Shown here in pieces: positions 8,116 through 16,036 of a stretch of DNA of 33,248 nt. Position 1 is the first letter of the stretch; each line of letters begins with the position of its first letter. The notes below the pieces were generated by a model that saw nothing but the letters and a program-made list of their open reading frames with translations, did not search any database and was not told the origin of the DNA. Made by a program: the position numbers and the translations under genes. The DNA is from Mesorhizobium sp. (lineage in GTDB: Bacteria; Pseudomonadota; Alphaproteobacteria; Rhizobiales; Rhizobiaceae): contig SAQE01000029.1 of the NCBI GenBank assembly GCA_004020545.1, forward strand, positions 38,923-72,170, read 5' to 3'.

Positions 8116-9573
8116 TTACATCGGCTGCTTCTTCCTGACCGGCGCGAGTATGTCGAATGGCAGATCGTTCTTCTGCTCCGATGGCGTCCGCGCATAGGTT
8201 TCAGTATCGGCCGTTTCCGGCACGCCGAATTCCGTTCGCGCGTAGGCCGTTGCCTGCTTGGCCGGCTGGATGTTCAGCGTTTTCAGCAACTGCCCGGTCG
8301 CGGCCAACAGCCGGTATTCGGCAAACAGCGAGGCATAGGACGAGGTGTCGGCCAGTGTCGCGGTGTTGAAACGCGTGTTCTGCGCGTCGAGCACGTCGAG
8401 CAGCGAGCGCTGTCCGACCTTGAACTGCTCGCGGTAGGAAGCCACCAGCTTTTCGTTGGTGGCGGCCTGCAGCCGCAGGGTCTGTGCGAGTTCCGCCTGG
8501 CGGAAGCGGCGGTCCCATGAGGTGCGAACGGCTTCCTCGATCTCGCGCAGCACCTGATGCAGCGCAAGACGCTGCTCGCTGGCGCGGCGGATCTGCTCCT
8601 GCTCGTTGGCCTTGTCGATGCCGCCGCGATAGAGGTTCCAGCGCAGCACGACGCGCGCCTGCAGGTCGCTGGTGTCGCCATCGTCGCCGTCGATGTCAGA
8701 TCCACCCCGGGCGACGCCCTCGGCTGTGATCGTGGGGCCGTATTTCGCCCGCGCGGCGTCGACCAGCGAGGCCGCCGCGTCGATGTCGCTGTTGGCCATA
8801 TGGACGCGCGGATTGCTCTGCCTGGCGAGCCCGATCGCGTCATCGAGCGAGCGCGGCAGCGCGCCGGCGACATCGGCCGGCCGCGACGCATTGGTCAGCG
8901 GCTTGCCGACATTCTTGAAGAACCGGATCTTGGCGGCTTCGAGCTCCTCTGCGGCCTCTTGCACACGCGCCTTGGCGGCATAAAGGCGTTCTTCCGCCTG
9001 CTGGCGGTCGGCGTCGTTCAGCGCGCCGCCCGCGATGCCCTGCTTGATGTCGCCGAGTATAGACTGATGGAAGGCGAGGTTCTTCTTCGCTTCGGCGACG
9101 ATCGACCCCTGCAGCATGTATTCGAGATAGTCCTGGACGACGGCAAGCCCAATGAACTCGGACCGTTCCAGCACTCTGAAAGACGCTCCGTCGACGCGGG
9201 AGGCCTGGCGGTTCAATTCGGCCCGCCTTGCCCCGCTGTCATAAAGCGTCTGCGTAACGGTGAGGTCGGCCTCGTTCGGATAGAGGGCGTCATGCTCCTC
9301 GCCGATCGCGCGACGGGAAGGATTGTCCAGGCGGCGGGCGCCTGTTGACGCTTCCAGATCGACGCTGGGAAGATAGAGGCCTTTTGCCTGGCGCAGCTCG
9401 AATTCGATGGCTTCGCGGTTTTCGATCGCCTGCCCAATCTCAGGATTGGACTCGACGGCGACTGCTACGGCTTCCTTGAGTGTGAGTGCGCTGGCGCTTC
9501 CACAAGTCAGCATCGACACCGTCATGGCAAGCGCAAAGCGCCAGCCGACGGTCACTTTACCCGTCCTGGTCAT
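8116..9573 (-). CDS. TolC-family outer-membrane channel of type I secretion (LapE-like)
   Basis: The product has 485 residues with a signal peptide (FALAMTVSMLTCGSASA). It has the two-fold repeated alpha-helical coiled-coil architecture of TolC: LTLKEAVAVAVESNPEI opens the first half and LDDAIGLARQSNPRVHMANSDIDAA the second. The late motif GQRSLLDVLDAQNTRF is characteristic of type I secretion outer-membrane proteins. The C-terminal ~45 residues form a charged periplasmic tail. It is the first gene of the four-gene operon, followed after 30 nt by the ABC exporter. Its role is the outer-membrane exit duct for the adhesin. Confidence 0.92.
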   Translation of the reverse strand: MTRTGKVTVGWRFALAMTVSMLTCGSASALTLKEAVAVAVESNPEIGQAIENREAIEFELRQAKGLYLPSVDLEASTGARRLDNPSRRAIGEEHDALYPNEADLTVTQTLYDSGARRAELNRQASRVDGASFRVLERSEFIGLAVVQDYLEYMLQGSIVAEAKKNLAFHQSILGDIKQGIAGGALNDADRQQAEERLYAAKARVQEAAEELEAAKIRFFKNVGKPLTNASRPADVAGALPRSLDDAIGLARQSNPRVHMANSDIDAAASLVDAARAKYGPTITAEGVARGGSDIDGDDGDTSDLQARVVLRWNLYRGGIDKANEQEQIRRASEQRLALHQVLREIEEAVRTSWDRRFRQAELAQTLRLQAATNEKLVASYREQFKVGQRSLLDVLDAQNTRFNTATLADTSSYASLFAEYRLLAATGQLLKTLNIQPAKQATAYARTEFGVPETADTETYARTPSEQKNDLPFDILAPVRKKQPM

Positions 9574-9612
9574 TTTAACCCCGTGACTATCCCCGCGCCC
9601 TATTGTTTTTTT

Positions 9613-9688
9613 AGCGCTTATTTGCCCGAGCCTGCCACCAGAGCTTTCGGCCAGTATCTAGCAGATTTTCCGAAGATGTGAGCGCTTA
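9613..9688. repeat. Direct repeat AGCGCTTA, candidate operator pair
   Basis: AGCGCTTA occurs at 9613-9620 and 9681-9688, 68 bp apart, 40-115 bp upstream of the secretion operon. The core AGCGCT is itself palindromic. It is suggestive of a regulator site but short enough to be chance. Confidence 0.3.
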
Positions 9689-10034
9689 ATGATTTCGAGT
9701 CCATCAAAAGCGAGGTTTCGGGTCATTAGTCCGAGCGGTTGTAGCAAAAATAGCACAGAAACGCGGTGCGCCTCTGGGTTGCGATGTGGACAGTCCCGCT
9801 ACGATCGCGATTTTCTAAACAAATAGCTAAGCTGGGCCAGGAATCGCCCGGCCTCTATGGTGACTTTGTTAACCCTCTTCGTCGGCAAGGCGTGTCCGGT
9901 GACGCCGAGGCAGCACTCGAGGGACGTCGAGCCTAGGCCATCGACCGGCCGAGGATGTTGCGCCGGTGATCGGCGAGGTTGCGGACGCAAGGAAAGCCAC
10001 GGTCCCGGCGACATCTTGCTGCAAGAAATCTGCT

Positions 10035-10058
10035 CCGGTTCTGCAAGGCAGGAGCCGG
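10035..10058 (+). other. RNA hairpin in the leader of the SAF-domain gene
   Basis: CCGGTTCTGC (10035-10044) pairs with GCAGGAGCCGG (10048-10058) around an AAG loop, with one bulge and one G-U pair. It lies 87 nt upstream of the ATG at 10145. No U-tract follows, so it is not an obvious terminator; it may structure the leader transcript. Confidence 0.3.
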
Positions 10059-10144
10059 AAATTGCCATGTGCGGCTGGTTTTGTTGGCAAACGGGGACCG
10101 ATCCCTGTATTGCGGGCTGAAAGCCAAAGCATGGACGTTCTTGT

Positions 10145-11485
10145 ATGACAAATGTCGCCCTGACCGGGCTTGCCCGCGATCTCGCCCGGCGTGCTGCCGA
10201 GGGCCGTCCCGTGCGCATCGGCGTCATCGGCTCCGGCGAGATGGGCACCGATCTGGTCACCCAGGGCATGCTGATGCCGGGCATTTCGGTCGCCGCCATC
10301 TCCACCCGCCGCCCGCACACGGCACGCGAGGCGATTCGCATCGCCTATGGCGACGACGCGATGGCTGCCGAAGCCGAGACTGCTTCCAAAGTCAGCCAGG
10401 CGATAGAAAGCGGCAGGATCGCCATCACTTCGAACGAGATGCTGGTAACCAATCCGCTGATCGACGTCGTCATCGACGCCACCGGCAAGCCCGGCGTCGC
10501 CGCCGATTTCGACCTGATGGCCATGGAACATGGCAAGCATCTGGTGATGATGAATGTCGAGGCCGACGTCACCATCGGCTGCTATCTGAAGCAGCAGGCC
10601 GATCGCCTGGGCGTCGTCTATTCGGTCGGCGCCGGCGACGAGCCGTCGAGCTGCCTGGAGCTGATCGAGTTCGCCTCGGCGCTCGGCTACACCATCGTCT
10701 CGGCCGGCAAGGGCAAGAACAACCCGCTCAATCACGACGCCGTTCCCGACGACTATCGCGAGGAAGCGCTGCGCCGGAACATGAATCCGCGCATGCTGGT
10801 CGAATTCGTCGACGGTTCCAAGACCATGGTCGAGATGTGCGCCATCGCCAACGCCACCGGCCTGGCGCCCGATGTTCCAGGCATGCATGGCCCGAAGGCC
10901 GACCGCGACCAGCTCGCCAAGGTGCTCATCCCGCGCGAGGACGGCGGTATCCTGTCGAGGAAGGGTGTCGTCGACTACACCGTCGGCAAGGGGGTTGCGC
11001 CGGGCGTCTTCGTCATCGTCGAGGCGACGCATCCGCGCGTCGTCGAGCGGATGGACGACCTCCATGTCGGCCACGGCCCCTATTACAGCTTCTTCAGGCC
11101 CTACCACCTGACCTCGCTGGAGGTGCCGCTGACCGCGGCCCGCATCATGCTCTACGGTCGGCCCGACATGGTGCCGCTGCCGAAACCGGTGGCCGAGGTC
11201 TGCGCCGTCGCCAAGCGCGATCTCGCCGCCGGCGAAACCTTCGATGCCATCGGCGAGACCTGCTACCGCTCCTGGACCATGACGGTCGGCGAGGCACGCG
11301 CCAGCCGCGCCGTGCCGGTCGGGCTGCTCGAGGGCGGCAAGGTGTTGAAGCCGGTCAGGAAGGGCGAACTGCTGACCAGCGACAACGCCGCGCCCGACAA
11401 GACGACCAGGCTCTATGCCTTGCGCCGGCTGCAGGACGAGATGCTGTACGGCGCGAGCGCTACTTCCCCAGCTCTATCGACCTGA
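10145..11485 (+). CDS. Homoserine dehydrogenase-like NAD(P)-dependent oxidoreductase with C-terminal SAF domain
   Basis: The product has 446 residues. A Rossmann NAD(P) site lies at about 24-33 (IGVIGSGEMG), with the NAD-binding domain of the homoserine-dehydrogenase type up to about residue 160 (IDVVIDATGKPGVAADF, KHLVMMNVEADV). The C-terminal ~100 residues (PVAEVCAVAKRDLAAGETFD..., VPVGLLEGGKVLKPVRKGELLT) match the SAF domain found in such sugar/polyol-acid oxidoreductases. It is a cytosolic enzyme; the substrate cannot be read from sequence. It is not the threonine-pathway homoserine dehydrogenase, which has another C-terminal arrangement. Its 3' end overlaps proC by 26 nt tail to tail. 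No catabolic neighbours indicate a pathway. Confidence 0.82.
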   Translation: MTNVALTGLARDLARRAAEGRPVRIGVIGSGEMGTDLVTQGMLMPGISVAAISTRRPHTAREAIRIAYGDDAMAAEAETASKVSQAIESGRIAITSNEMLVTNPLIDVVIDATGKPGVAADFDLMAMEHGKHLVMMNVEADVTIGCYLKQQADRLGVVYSVGAGDEPSSCLELIEFASALGYTIVSAGKGKNNPLNHDAVPDDYREEALRRNMNPRMLVEFVDGSKTMVEMCAIANATGLAPDVPGMHGPKADRDQLAKVLIPREDGGILSRKGVVDYTVGKGVAPGVFVIVEATHPRVVERMDDLHVGHGPYYSFFRPYHLTSLEVPLTAARIMLYGRPDMVPLPKPVAEVCAVAKRDLAAGETFDAIGETCYRSWTMTVGEARASRAVPVGLLEGGKVLKPVRKGELLTSDNAAPDKTTRLYALRRLQDEMLYGASATSPALST

Positions 11486-12275
11486 GCCGCGCCGCTTCCA
11501 CCGCGTCGGTCAAAAGCTTCGTCAGCCGGTCTTCGCCCATCAGCACGGCAAGCGCCGCGGCCGTCGTGCCGTTGGGGCTGGTGACCTGCTGGCGCAGCAC
11601 GCCCGGCTCTTCGTCGCTTTCGGCGGCGAGCGAGGCGGCGCCGTAGACGGTCTGCATGGCGAGCAGCTTGGCCGTCTCGGCCGGCAGGCCGGCCTTCTCG
11701 GCGGCAACCGTCAGCGCTTCGATGAAATGGAAAATATAGGCCGGGCCGGAGCCGGAGACCGCGGTTACGGCATCCATCAGGCTCTCGTCATCGATCGTCG
11801 TCACGACACCGCTCGCCGAGAGCAGTTCGGCGACGAAACGCCTGACGTCGTCCAGGACCAGCGGGTTGGAGAACACCACCATCATGCCCTTGCCGATCGC
11901 CGCCGGCGTGTTCGGCATGCAGCGGATGATGGGTGCGAGATCACCGAGGATTTCCTCGAAAGTAGCGACCGGCGTGCCTGCGGCGATGCTGACAAATGTG
12001 GTCCTGCCGTCGGCGAAGCGCTTGTAGCTTGCCGTCACATCGCGGATGACCTGCGGCTTCACCGCGATGACGACGAGATCGGGCACGGCATCGGCCGGAA
12101 CGCCGGAAGCGCCGGCCGCAACGCGGCAACCAAGATGTTCGGCGCGCTTGCGCAATTCCGCGTTGGGCTCGACCACGAACACCGCCGCCGGCTCGATCTT
12201 GCCGGATTTCAGCCAGCCCGAGAGCATCGCGTAACCCATATTGCCGCAACCGGCGAGAACGAGCCTGATGGTCAT
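11460..12275 (-). CDS. proC: Pyrroline-5-carboxylate reductase
   Basis: The product has 271 residues, the usual length. It catalyses NAD(P)H reduction of 1-pyrroline-5-carboxylate to proline, the last step of proline synthesis, in the cytosol. The Rossmann motif LAGCGNMGYAMLSGW is at the N-terminus, VIAVKPQ and RCMPNTPAAIGKGM are in the middle, and the family signature AVSGSGPAYIFHFIEAL plus VTSPNGTT lie in the C-terminal dimerisation domain. The ATG at 12275 has a good GGAGG ribosome site. It converges with, and overlaps by 26 nt, the SAF-domain gene. Confidence 0.96.
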   Translation of the reverse strand: MTIRLVLAGCGNMGYAMLSGWLKSGKIEPAAVFVVEPNAELRKRAEHLGCRVAAGASGVPADAVPDLVVIAVKPQVIRDVTASYKRFADGRTTFVSIAAGTPVATFEEILGDLAPIIRCMPNTPAAIGKGMMVVFSNPLVLDDVRRFVAELLSASGVVTTIDDESLMDAVTAVSGSGPAYIFHFIEALTVAAEKAGLPAETAKLLAMQTVYGAASLAAESDEEPGVLRQQVTSPNGTTAAALAVLMGEDRLTKLLTDAVEAARLRSIELGK

Positions 12276-12363
12276 GGAAGCCTCCGAAAGAAGGTTCCTC
12301 CCATAAACGGTCGCGCGGCGGCGGGAAAGCCCTGTCGGGAGGGATCGGTTGCCCGCTCGCGGA

Positions 12364-13683
12364 TCAGTGGGGGCAGCGAACCGGGATCGGCCGCAGCGAA
12401 ACCTGCCTCAGCCCGAGCACGCCGAGCACGAAGAACAGCCAGACGGGGTCGCCGCGGCGGAAGAAGAAGCTTTCGAGGAAAGCGTTCAGTGCCGCGAACA
12501 GCACCACCATCATGAAGAAATCGCCGAGGAAGATGTTATCCTTGCGCGACGGGATGCGCATGTAGTCGCGCAAGGGCGCGATGAGGAAGGTGTAGACCGC
12601 GACGCAAAGCGCGGGGATGCCCATCAGCACCGCGATATCGAGATAACCGTCGTGACCGTGCACGATGTTTCGGATGTCCCAGGGCCGGTCGAAGGGCTGG
12701 TCCTGGTTGAGCAGCAGCGGCGTTCCCCAGAAGCTTTCATAGCCGTAGCCGGTCCAGGGCTTCTTCGCCAACATCTCGCCGGCGAACTCCCACAGCGTGG
12801 TGCGGCCGGTATAGGTGAGGTTCGGAAAATAGACCGCCGCCAGATGCTTGACCGGCGGGATGAAGACGATGCCCAGCGTGCCGACCGCGGTCGCGACGAT
12901 CGCGGACAGAAACAGGATCGGCGTGCCGAGCCGCATGCCGATGAGGCTTGGCAGCACCACGATCAGGATCGAGAACGGCACCAGTCCGGCGGTCGTCTTC
13001 GAGCCGGTATGCAGCATGAAGATCATTGCCGCTGAGAAGATGCCGATGCCCCACCAGCGTTGCCCGCGCCGCCAGAGATAGAGTCCGGCAAAGCTGAAGC
13101 AGGCCATCACCGGTCCGGCGATGTTCTTGTGGGTGAAGACGCCGCGCCACAGGCCCGCATGCTCCGGCTCCTGCGAGTCGGCGGTGTGCAGTGCCTCGTG
13201 CGGAAAGACGATGAGCCCGACATAGGAGAGGCCCATCACCACCACCGCGGTGAAGATGATGACCCTGGCGAAGGAGTCGGCGTCGCGCGGCAACACCAGG
13301 ATCGTCGCCATGGTGATGATGCCGATCATGGTGAAGGAGGCGGCGCGCATCGCCGAAGGTGGATCGGTCGCCAGGATCACCGACAGGAAGAAGAAGCCCA
13401 GCATCAGCGCCCAGGACGGGCTGATGAGCGAACGCACGACGCGCGGATCGGCGAAGGCGAGCAGCGAGAAGATCGAGATGGCGCCGAGCGATCCGAAGCC
13501 GAGCTGGTTGACGATGTCGCCGCCGTCGCCGGTGAGTTCCGCGCCCGCAGGCTGGAAGGGCCGGAACGAGACGATGATAACGGTAAAGAGCAGCGCCGCG
13601 ATTGCCGTCGCAATGCCCTCGCGCGTGAAGGCGGCGCTGAGCGGCGCGCGCTCAGTTCTTCTCAGGCTGCCGGTACTGCTCAT
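12364..13683 (-). CDS. O-antigen ligase / ExoQ-like polysaccharide polymerase
   Basis: The product has about 439 residues with ten or more hydrophobic membrane segments, an inner-membrane protein of the Wzy_C/O-antigen ligase superfamily. The large periplasmic loop carries FTHKNIAGPV, TYTGRTTLWEFAGEML and NIVHGHDGYLDIAVLMGIPAL. The last resembles the conserved His-containing loop of ligases and Wzy polymerases. It would polymerise or ligate lipid-linked glycans built by the neighbouring glycosyltransferases. The start is uncertain: ATG at 13683 or 13689, both inside the end of the GT2 gene (32-38-nt overlap), suggesting coupled translation. Whether it is a ligase or a polymerase cannot be decided from sequence. 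Confidence 0.85.
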   Translation of the reverse strand: MSSTGSLRRTERAPLSAAFTREGIATAIAALLFTVIIVSFRPFQPAGAELTGDGGDIVNQLGFGSLGAISIFSLLAFADPRVVRSLISPSWALMLGFFFLSVILATDPPSAMRAASFTMIGIITMATILVLPRDADSFARVIIFTAVVVMGLSYVGLIVFPHEALHTADSQEPEHAGLWRGVFTHKNIAGPVMACFSFAGLYLWRRGQRWWGIGIFSAAMIFMLHTGSKTTAGLVPFSILIVVLPSLIGMRLGTPILFLSAIVATAVGTLGIVFIPPVKHLAAVYFPNLTYTGRTTLWEFAGEMLAKKPWTGYGYESFWGTPLLLNQDQPFDRPWDIRNIVHGHDGYLDIAVLMGIPALCVAVYTFLIAPLRDYMRIPSRKDNIFLGDFFMMVVLFAALNAFLESFFFRRGDPVWLFFVLGVLGLRQVSLRPIPVRCPH

Positions 13684-14695
13684 TGGCATATCCGAATTCG
13701 GCAAGCACCCGGCCGAGCGCGACATAGATCGGGTAAAGGCCTGTTGTCGGCGAGCCCGTGCGCGCCAGCCGGACGGCGCCGCGCAGCGGCGAGGCGGCAA
13801 GCAGTGCCAGGCTCTTCAGCAGAACCTTGGCGCCGGCGAACGGCGTGCCCGCCCGCTTTTTCTTCTCGACGAGCGTGGAGATGACGCCGTTGCGCAGGCT
13901 GCGGGCGCGGATCCAGTCGGCTTCCACGCGACGGGCCGGAACCGTTTCCCTGACCTTTGCCTCGGCGCACCAGCCGAGCACGAAACCTCTTTGGGCGGCG
14001 CGGCTCAGGAAATCGGAATCGCCGCCGCCCATGAAGTTGAACCTGAGATCGAGGAAGGGCGGCCCCATGGCGATAAGCACATTGCGTCCGACCAGCAGGT
14101 TGCCGGACGAATAGAGCGCCGGCACGCGGCCCGTTTGCCGGTATGGCGGCGCGAAGACGGGGTGATCGGCCCACCTCGCATGGGAGGGATCGGCGAACAC
14201 CGGCACTTGCGGCCCGCCGACGATATCGGCTCGAAGCGTCTCGGCTGCCTTGCACATGCGTTCCAGCCAATCGGGCGCGGCGATCTCATCGTCGTCGATG
14301 ACGAGAAGATGTTTGAAGTTGGGGAAGTAAAGCATCGCCATCTGCCAGCCGGCATTGTAGGCACTGCAATTGCCGCGCTCATGCGCGATGATCACGAGGC
14401 CCGGCATCTTGCCGCGCTCGAACAGCGGCAGTGCCGCCTTGGCGCCCTCGCGCGCCTCGGCCTCGTTTTCCATGACGATGACGGCAAAATGCCGCTCGGT
14501 TTTCTGCGCCTGGAGCGATGCCAGTGTTTCCAGCAGCAATTGGGGACGCTTGAAGGTGGGCAGCGTCACGACCACGTCGACGCTCTCCGCGGCGAGCCCC
14601 GGAGACCGCCCCGCGATCGATACCTCAGCGATCGATACCCCCGCAATCGATACCCCCGCAATCGATACCAAAGCGTCCGATAGCAAAGGGATCAT
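13652..14695 (-). CDS. Family 2 glycosyltransferase
   Basis: The product is about 347 residues from ATG 14695. The GT-A fold of family GT2 is visible: VDVVVTLPTFKRPQLLLETL at the nucleotide-sugar site, GNCSAYNAGW, and LLVIDDDEIAAPDW as the metal-binding DxD-type motif. NFMGGGDSDFLSRA then fits the acceptor/catalytic-base region. It would add a sugar to a lipid-linked glycan at the inner face of the inner membrane. Residues about 10-30 are an odd repeated (VSIAG)-type stretch encoded by 15-bp tandem repeats; the true start could be a GTG after the repeat. A TTG farther upstream (14779) seems less likely. The gene is followed by the overlapping ligase gene. Donor and acceptor are unknown. Confidence 0.85.
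   Translation of the reverse strand: MIPLLSDALVSIAGVSIAGVSIAEVSIAGRSPGLAAESVDVVVTLPTFKRPQLLLETLASLQAQKTERHFAVIVMENEAEAREGAKAALPLFERGKMPGLVIIAHERGNCSAYNAGWQMAMLYFPNFKHLLVIDDDEIAAPDWLERMCKAAETLRADIVGGPQVPVFADPSHARWADHPVFAPPYRQTGRVPALYSSGNLLVGRNVLIAMGPPFLDLRFNFMGGGDSDFLSRAAQRGFVLGWCAEAKVRETVPARRVEADWIRARSLRNGVISTLVEKKKRAGTPFAGAKVLLKSLALLAASPLRGAVRLARTGSPTTGLYPIYVALGRVLAEFGYANEQYRQPEKN
14613..14687 (-). repeat. 15-bp tandem repeat (5 units) in the 5' end of the GT2 gene
   Basis: Five 15-bp units start at 14613, 14628, 14643, 14658 and 14673, with consensus GC(A/G)ATCGATACC and a variable trinucleotide; the fifth is degenerate. In frame they encode a pentapeptide close to VSIAG. The unit length keeps the frame when copies are gained or lost. 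Confidence 0.85.
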
Positions 14696-14863
14696 CCGTT
14701 TCCAGCCGTGTGGGTTCGATCCTCGATAGCAGCCCGATGATAACGCTTCGTTAATCACCTTTCGCGGCGAGCTCCGCAAAACCGAGGCGTTTGGCCTTTG
14801 ACGCTGTCATTTAATCAAGGCTTCACAGCGTTTTGCTACCGGCTACACCAATGGATAGGTGAG

Positions 14864-16036
14864 ATGCATCTGCTGTTCGCCACATCGATCGTGCCCGACG
14901 GCGCTCTCGCCTCCGGCTACGAGATTGCCAACGCCGCGATCATCGATGCGCTGCGGCGTGCCGGCGCGCGCGTCACGGTGATGGGCTTCATCTGGCCGGG
15001 AAAAATGCCGTCCGATGCGCAGAACACCGTCGTGCTTGACTCCGTCGAGGTTCGTACCGAAGGCGCCCCGGCTCTGCAGAAACTTATCTGGCTGGGCAAG
15101 GCGGTTGTCTCCGGCCTCACCTTTTCCTCGGTCAAGCTGCGCGTCGTTTCCGACGCGGACGTCCGCGCCGCGATCGATAATGCCGGTCCGTTCGACGGCT
15201 ATGTCCTGAATTCGGTGCAGTTCGCCGGTGCGTTCGAGAAGGTTCTCGCCGACCGGCCGTCGATCTTCGTCGCGCACAATGTCGAGCATCGTTCGGCCGA
15301 GGAGAACGCCGCTGCGGCCGGCAGCGCTTTTCAACGCTGGCTGTTTCGCCGCGAGGCCAGGCTGCTCGAGGTGATGGAGGAGCGTTTCTGCCGAGCCGCG
15401 CGTTTCGTCTTCACGCTGGCCGAGGAGGACCGCGCCGCGCTCGGTGTGGCTTCCGGCGACCGCTCGGCGGTGCTGCCGCTGGTGACCCGTGCCGAGGCGC
15501 CGACGAACAAAGGTCTGCGCCGCATCGACTTCGACGCGGCGCTGATCGGCACCTGGACCTGGCAGCCCAACCGCATCGGGCTGGACTGGTTCTTGACCAA
15601 GGTTGTCCCGCATCTCAGGCCCGATTTCCGCATCAGGATCGCCGGCAGCATGCCGTCGGGCGTGACGTCGACGCATCCCGGCGTCCAGTTCGTCGGAAGG
15701 GTTCCCGACGCCCAGGCCTTCGTGCGCGGCGCCGCCGTCATTCCGCTGATCAGCACCGCCGGCAGCGGCGTGCAGCTCAAGACCATCGAGACGTTCGAGC
15801 TTGGCCTGCCTTGCGTCGCCACCAGCCGCTCGTTGCGCGGTATCGGATACCGGCCGCAAAACTGTGTCGTAACCGACGATCCCGTCGCCTTCGCCTCGGC
15901 GCTCGAAGCGGCGGCGGCCGACATTCGCGATGCCGATGGCAGTGCTTTCCATCGCCGGCAGGTCAGGGCACTCGACGCCGCGATCGGGCTTGGGCTGGAG
16001 AAGCTCGGCGCCGTCAGGCGGGAGGTCGCGGCATGA
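14864..16036 (+). CDS. Family 4-like (group 1) glycosyltransferase
   Basis: The product has 390 residues with the GT-B two-domain layout. The N-terminal acceptor domain starts MHLLFATSIVPDGALASGYE. In the C-terminal half are ALIGTWTWQPNRIGLDWFL and the donor-site region PLISTAGSGVQLKTIETFELGLPCVAT, containing the glutamates typical of GT4 enzymes. ATG 14864 follows AGGTGAG, which supports this start over one 66 nt upstream. The stop overlaps the next gene by 4 nt (ATGA), so the three plus-strand genes form an operon. It probably extends a surface glycan; the donor is unknown. Confidence 0.83.
   Translation: MHLLFATSIVPDGALASGYEIANAAIIDALRRAGARVTVMGFIWPGKMPSDAQNTVVLDSVEVRTEGAPALQKLIWLGKAVVSGLTFSSVKLRVVSDADVRAAIDNAGPFDGYVLNSVQFAGAFEKVLADRPSIFVAHNVEHRSAEENAAAAGSAFQRWLFRREARLLEVMEERFCRAARFVFTLAEEDRAALGVASGDRSAVLPLVTRAEAPTNKGLRRIDFDAALIGTWTWQPNRIGLDWFLTKVVPHLRPDFRIRIAGSMPSGVTSTHPGVQFVGRVPDAQAFVRGAAVIPLISTAGSGVQLKTIETFELGLPCVATSRSLRGIGYRPQNCVVTDDPVAFASALEAAAADIRDADGSAFHRRQVRALDAAIGLGLEKLGAVRREVAA

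Larger units (their letters stand above)
9574..10144. other. Gene-free region upstream of the tolC-like and SAF-domain genes
   Basis: The 571-bp interval separates two divergent genes and shows no convincing protein. The left third (9590-9840) is relatively AT-rich and presumably holds the promoter of the secretion operon. It contains two AGCGCTTA copies (9613 and 9681) and a T-run at 9605-9612. The right part contains a hairpin at 10035-10058. Small open frames here lack a good ribosome site and recognisable motifs. Confidence 0.5.

Noticed and set aside
9857-10120. Small plus-strand frame of 87 codons in the gene-free region
   Set aside because: No ribosome site, no recognisable motif and unusual Cys/Trp-rich composition; treated as non-coding.
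10145-11485. Annotation as homoserine dehydrogenase of threonine/methionine synthesis
   Set aside because: The C-terminal domain is SAF rather than the homoserine dehydrogenase catalytic/ACT arrangement.
9979-11646. Long plus-strand frame overlapping the SAF-domain gene in another frame
   Set aside because: Arg/Ala/Gly-rich translation without domains, whereas the other frame shows a clean Rossmann plus SAF protein.
14613-14687. CRISPR-like array from the 15-bp repeats
   Set aside because: Units are contiguous with no spacers and far too short; no cas genes nearby.
14798-14863. Upstream extension of the GT4-like glycosyltransferase
   Set aside because: The internal ATG 14864 has AGGTGAG directly upstream and begins the normal GT-B strand; the extension has no conserved character.
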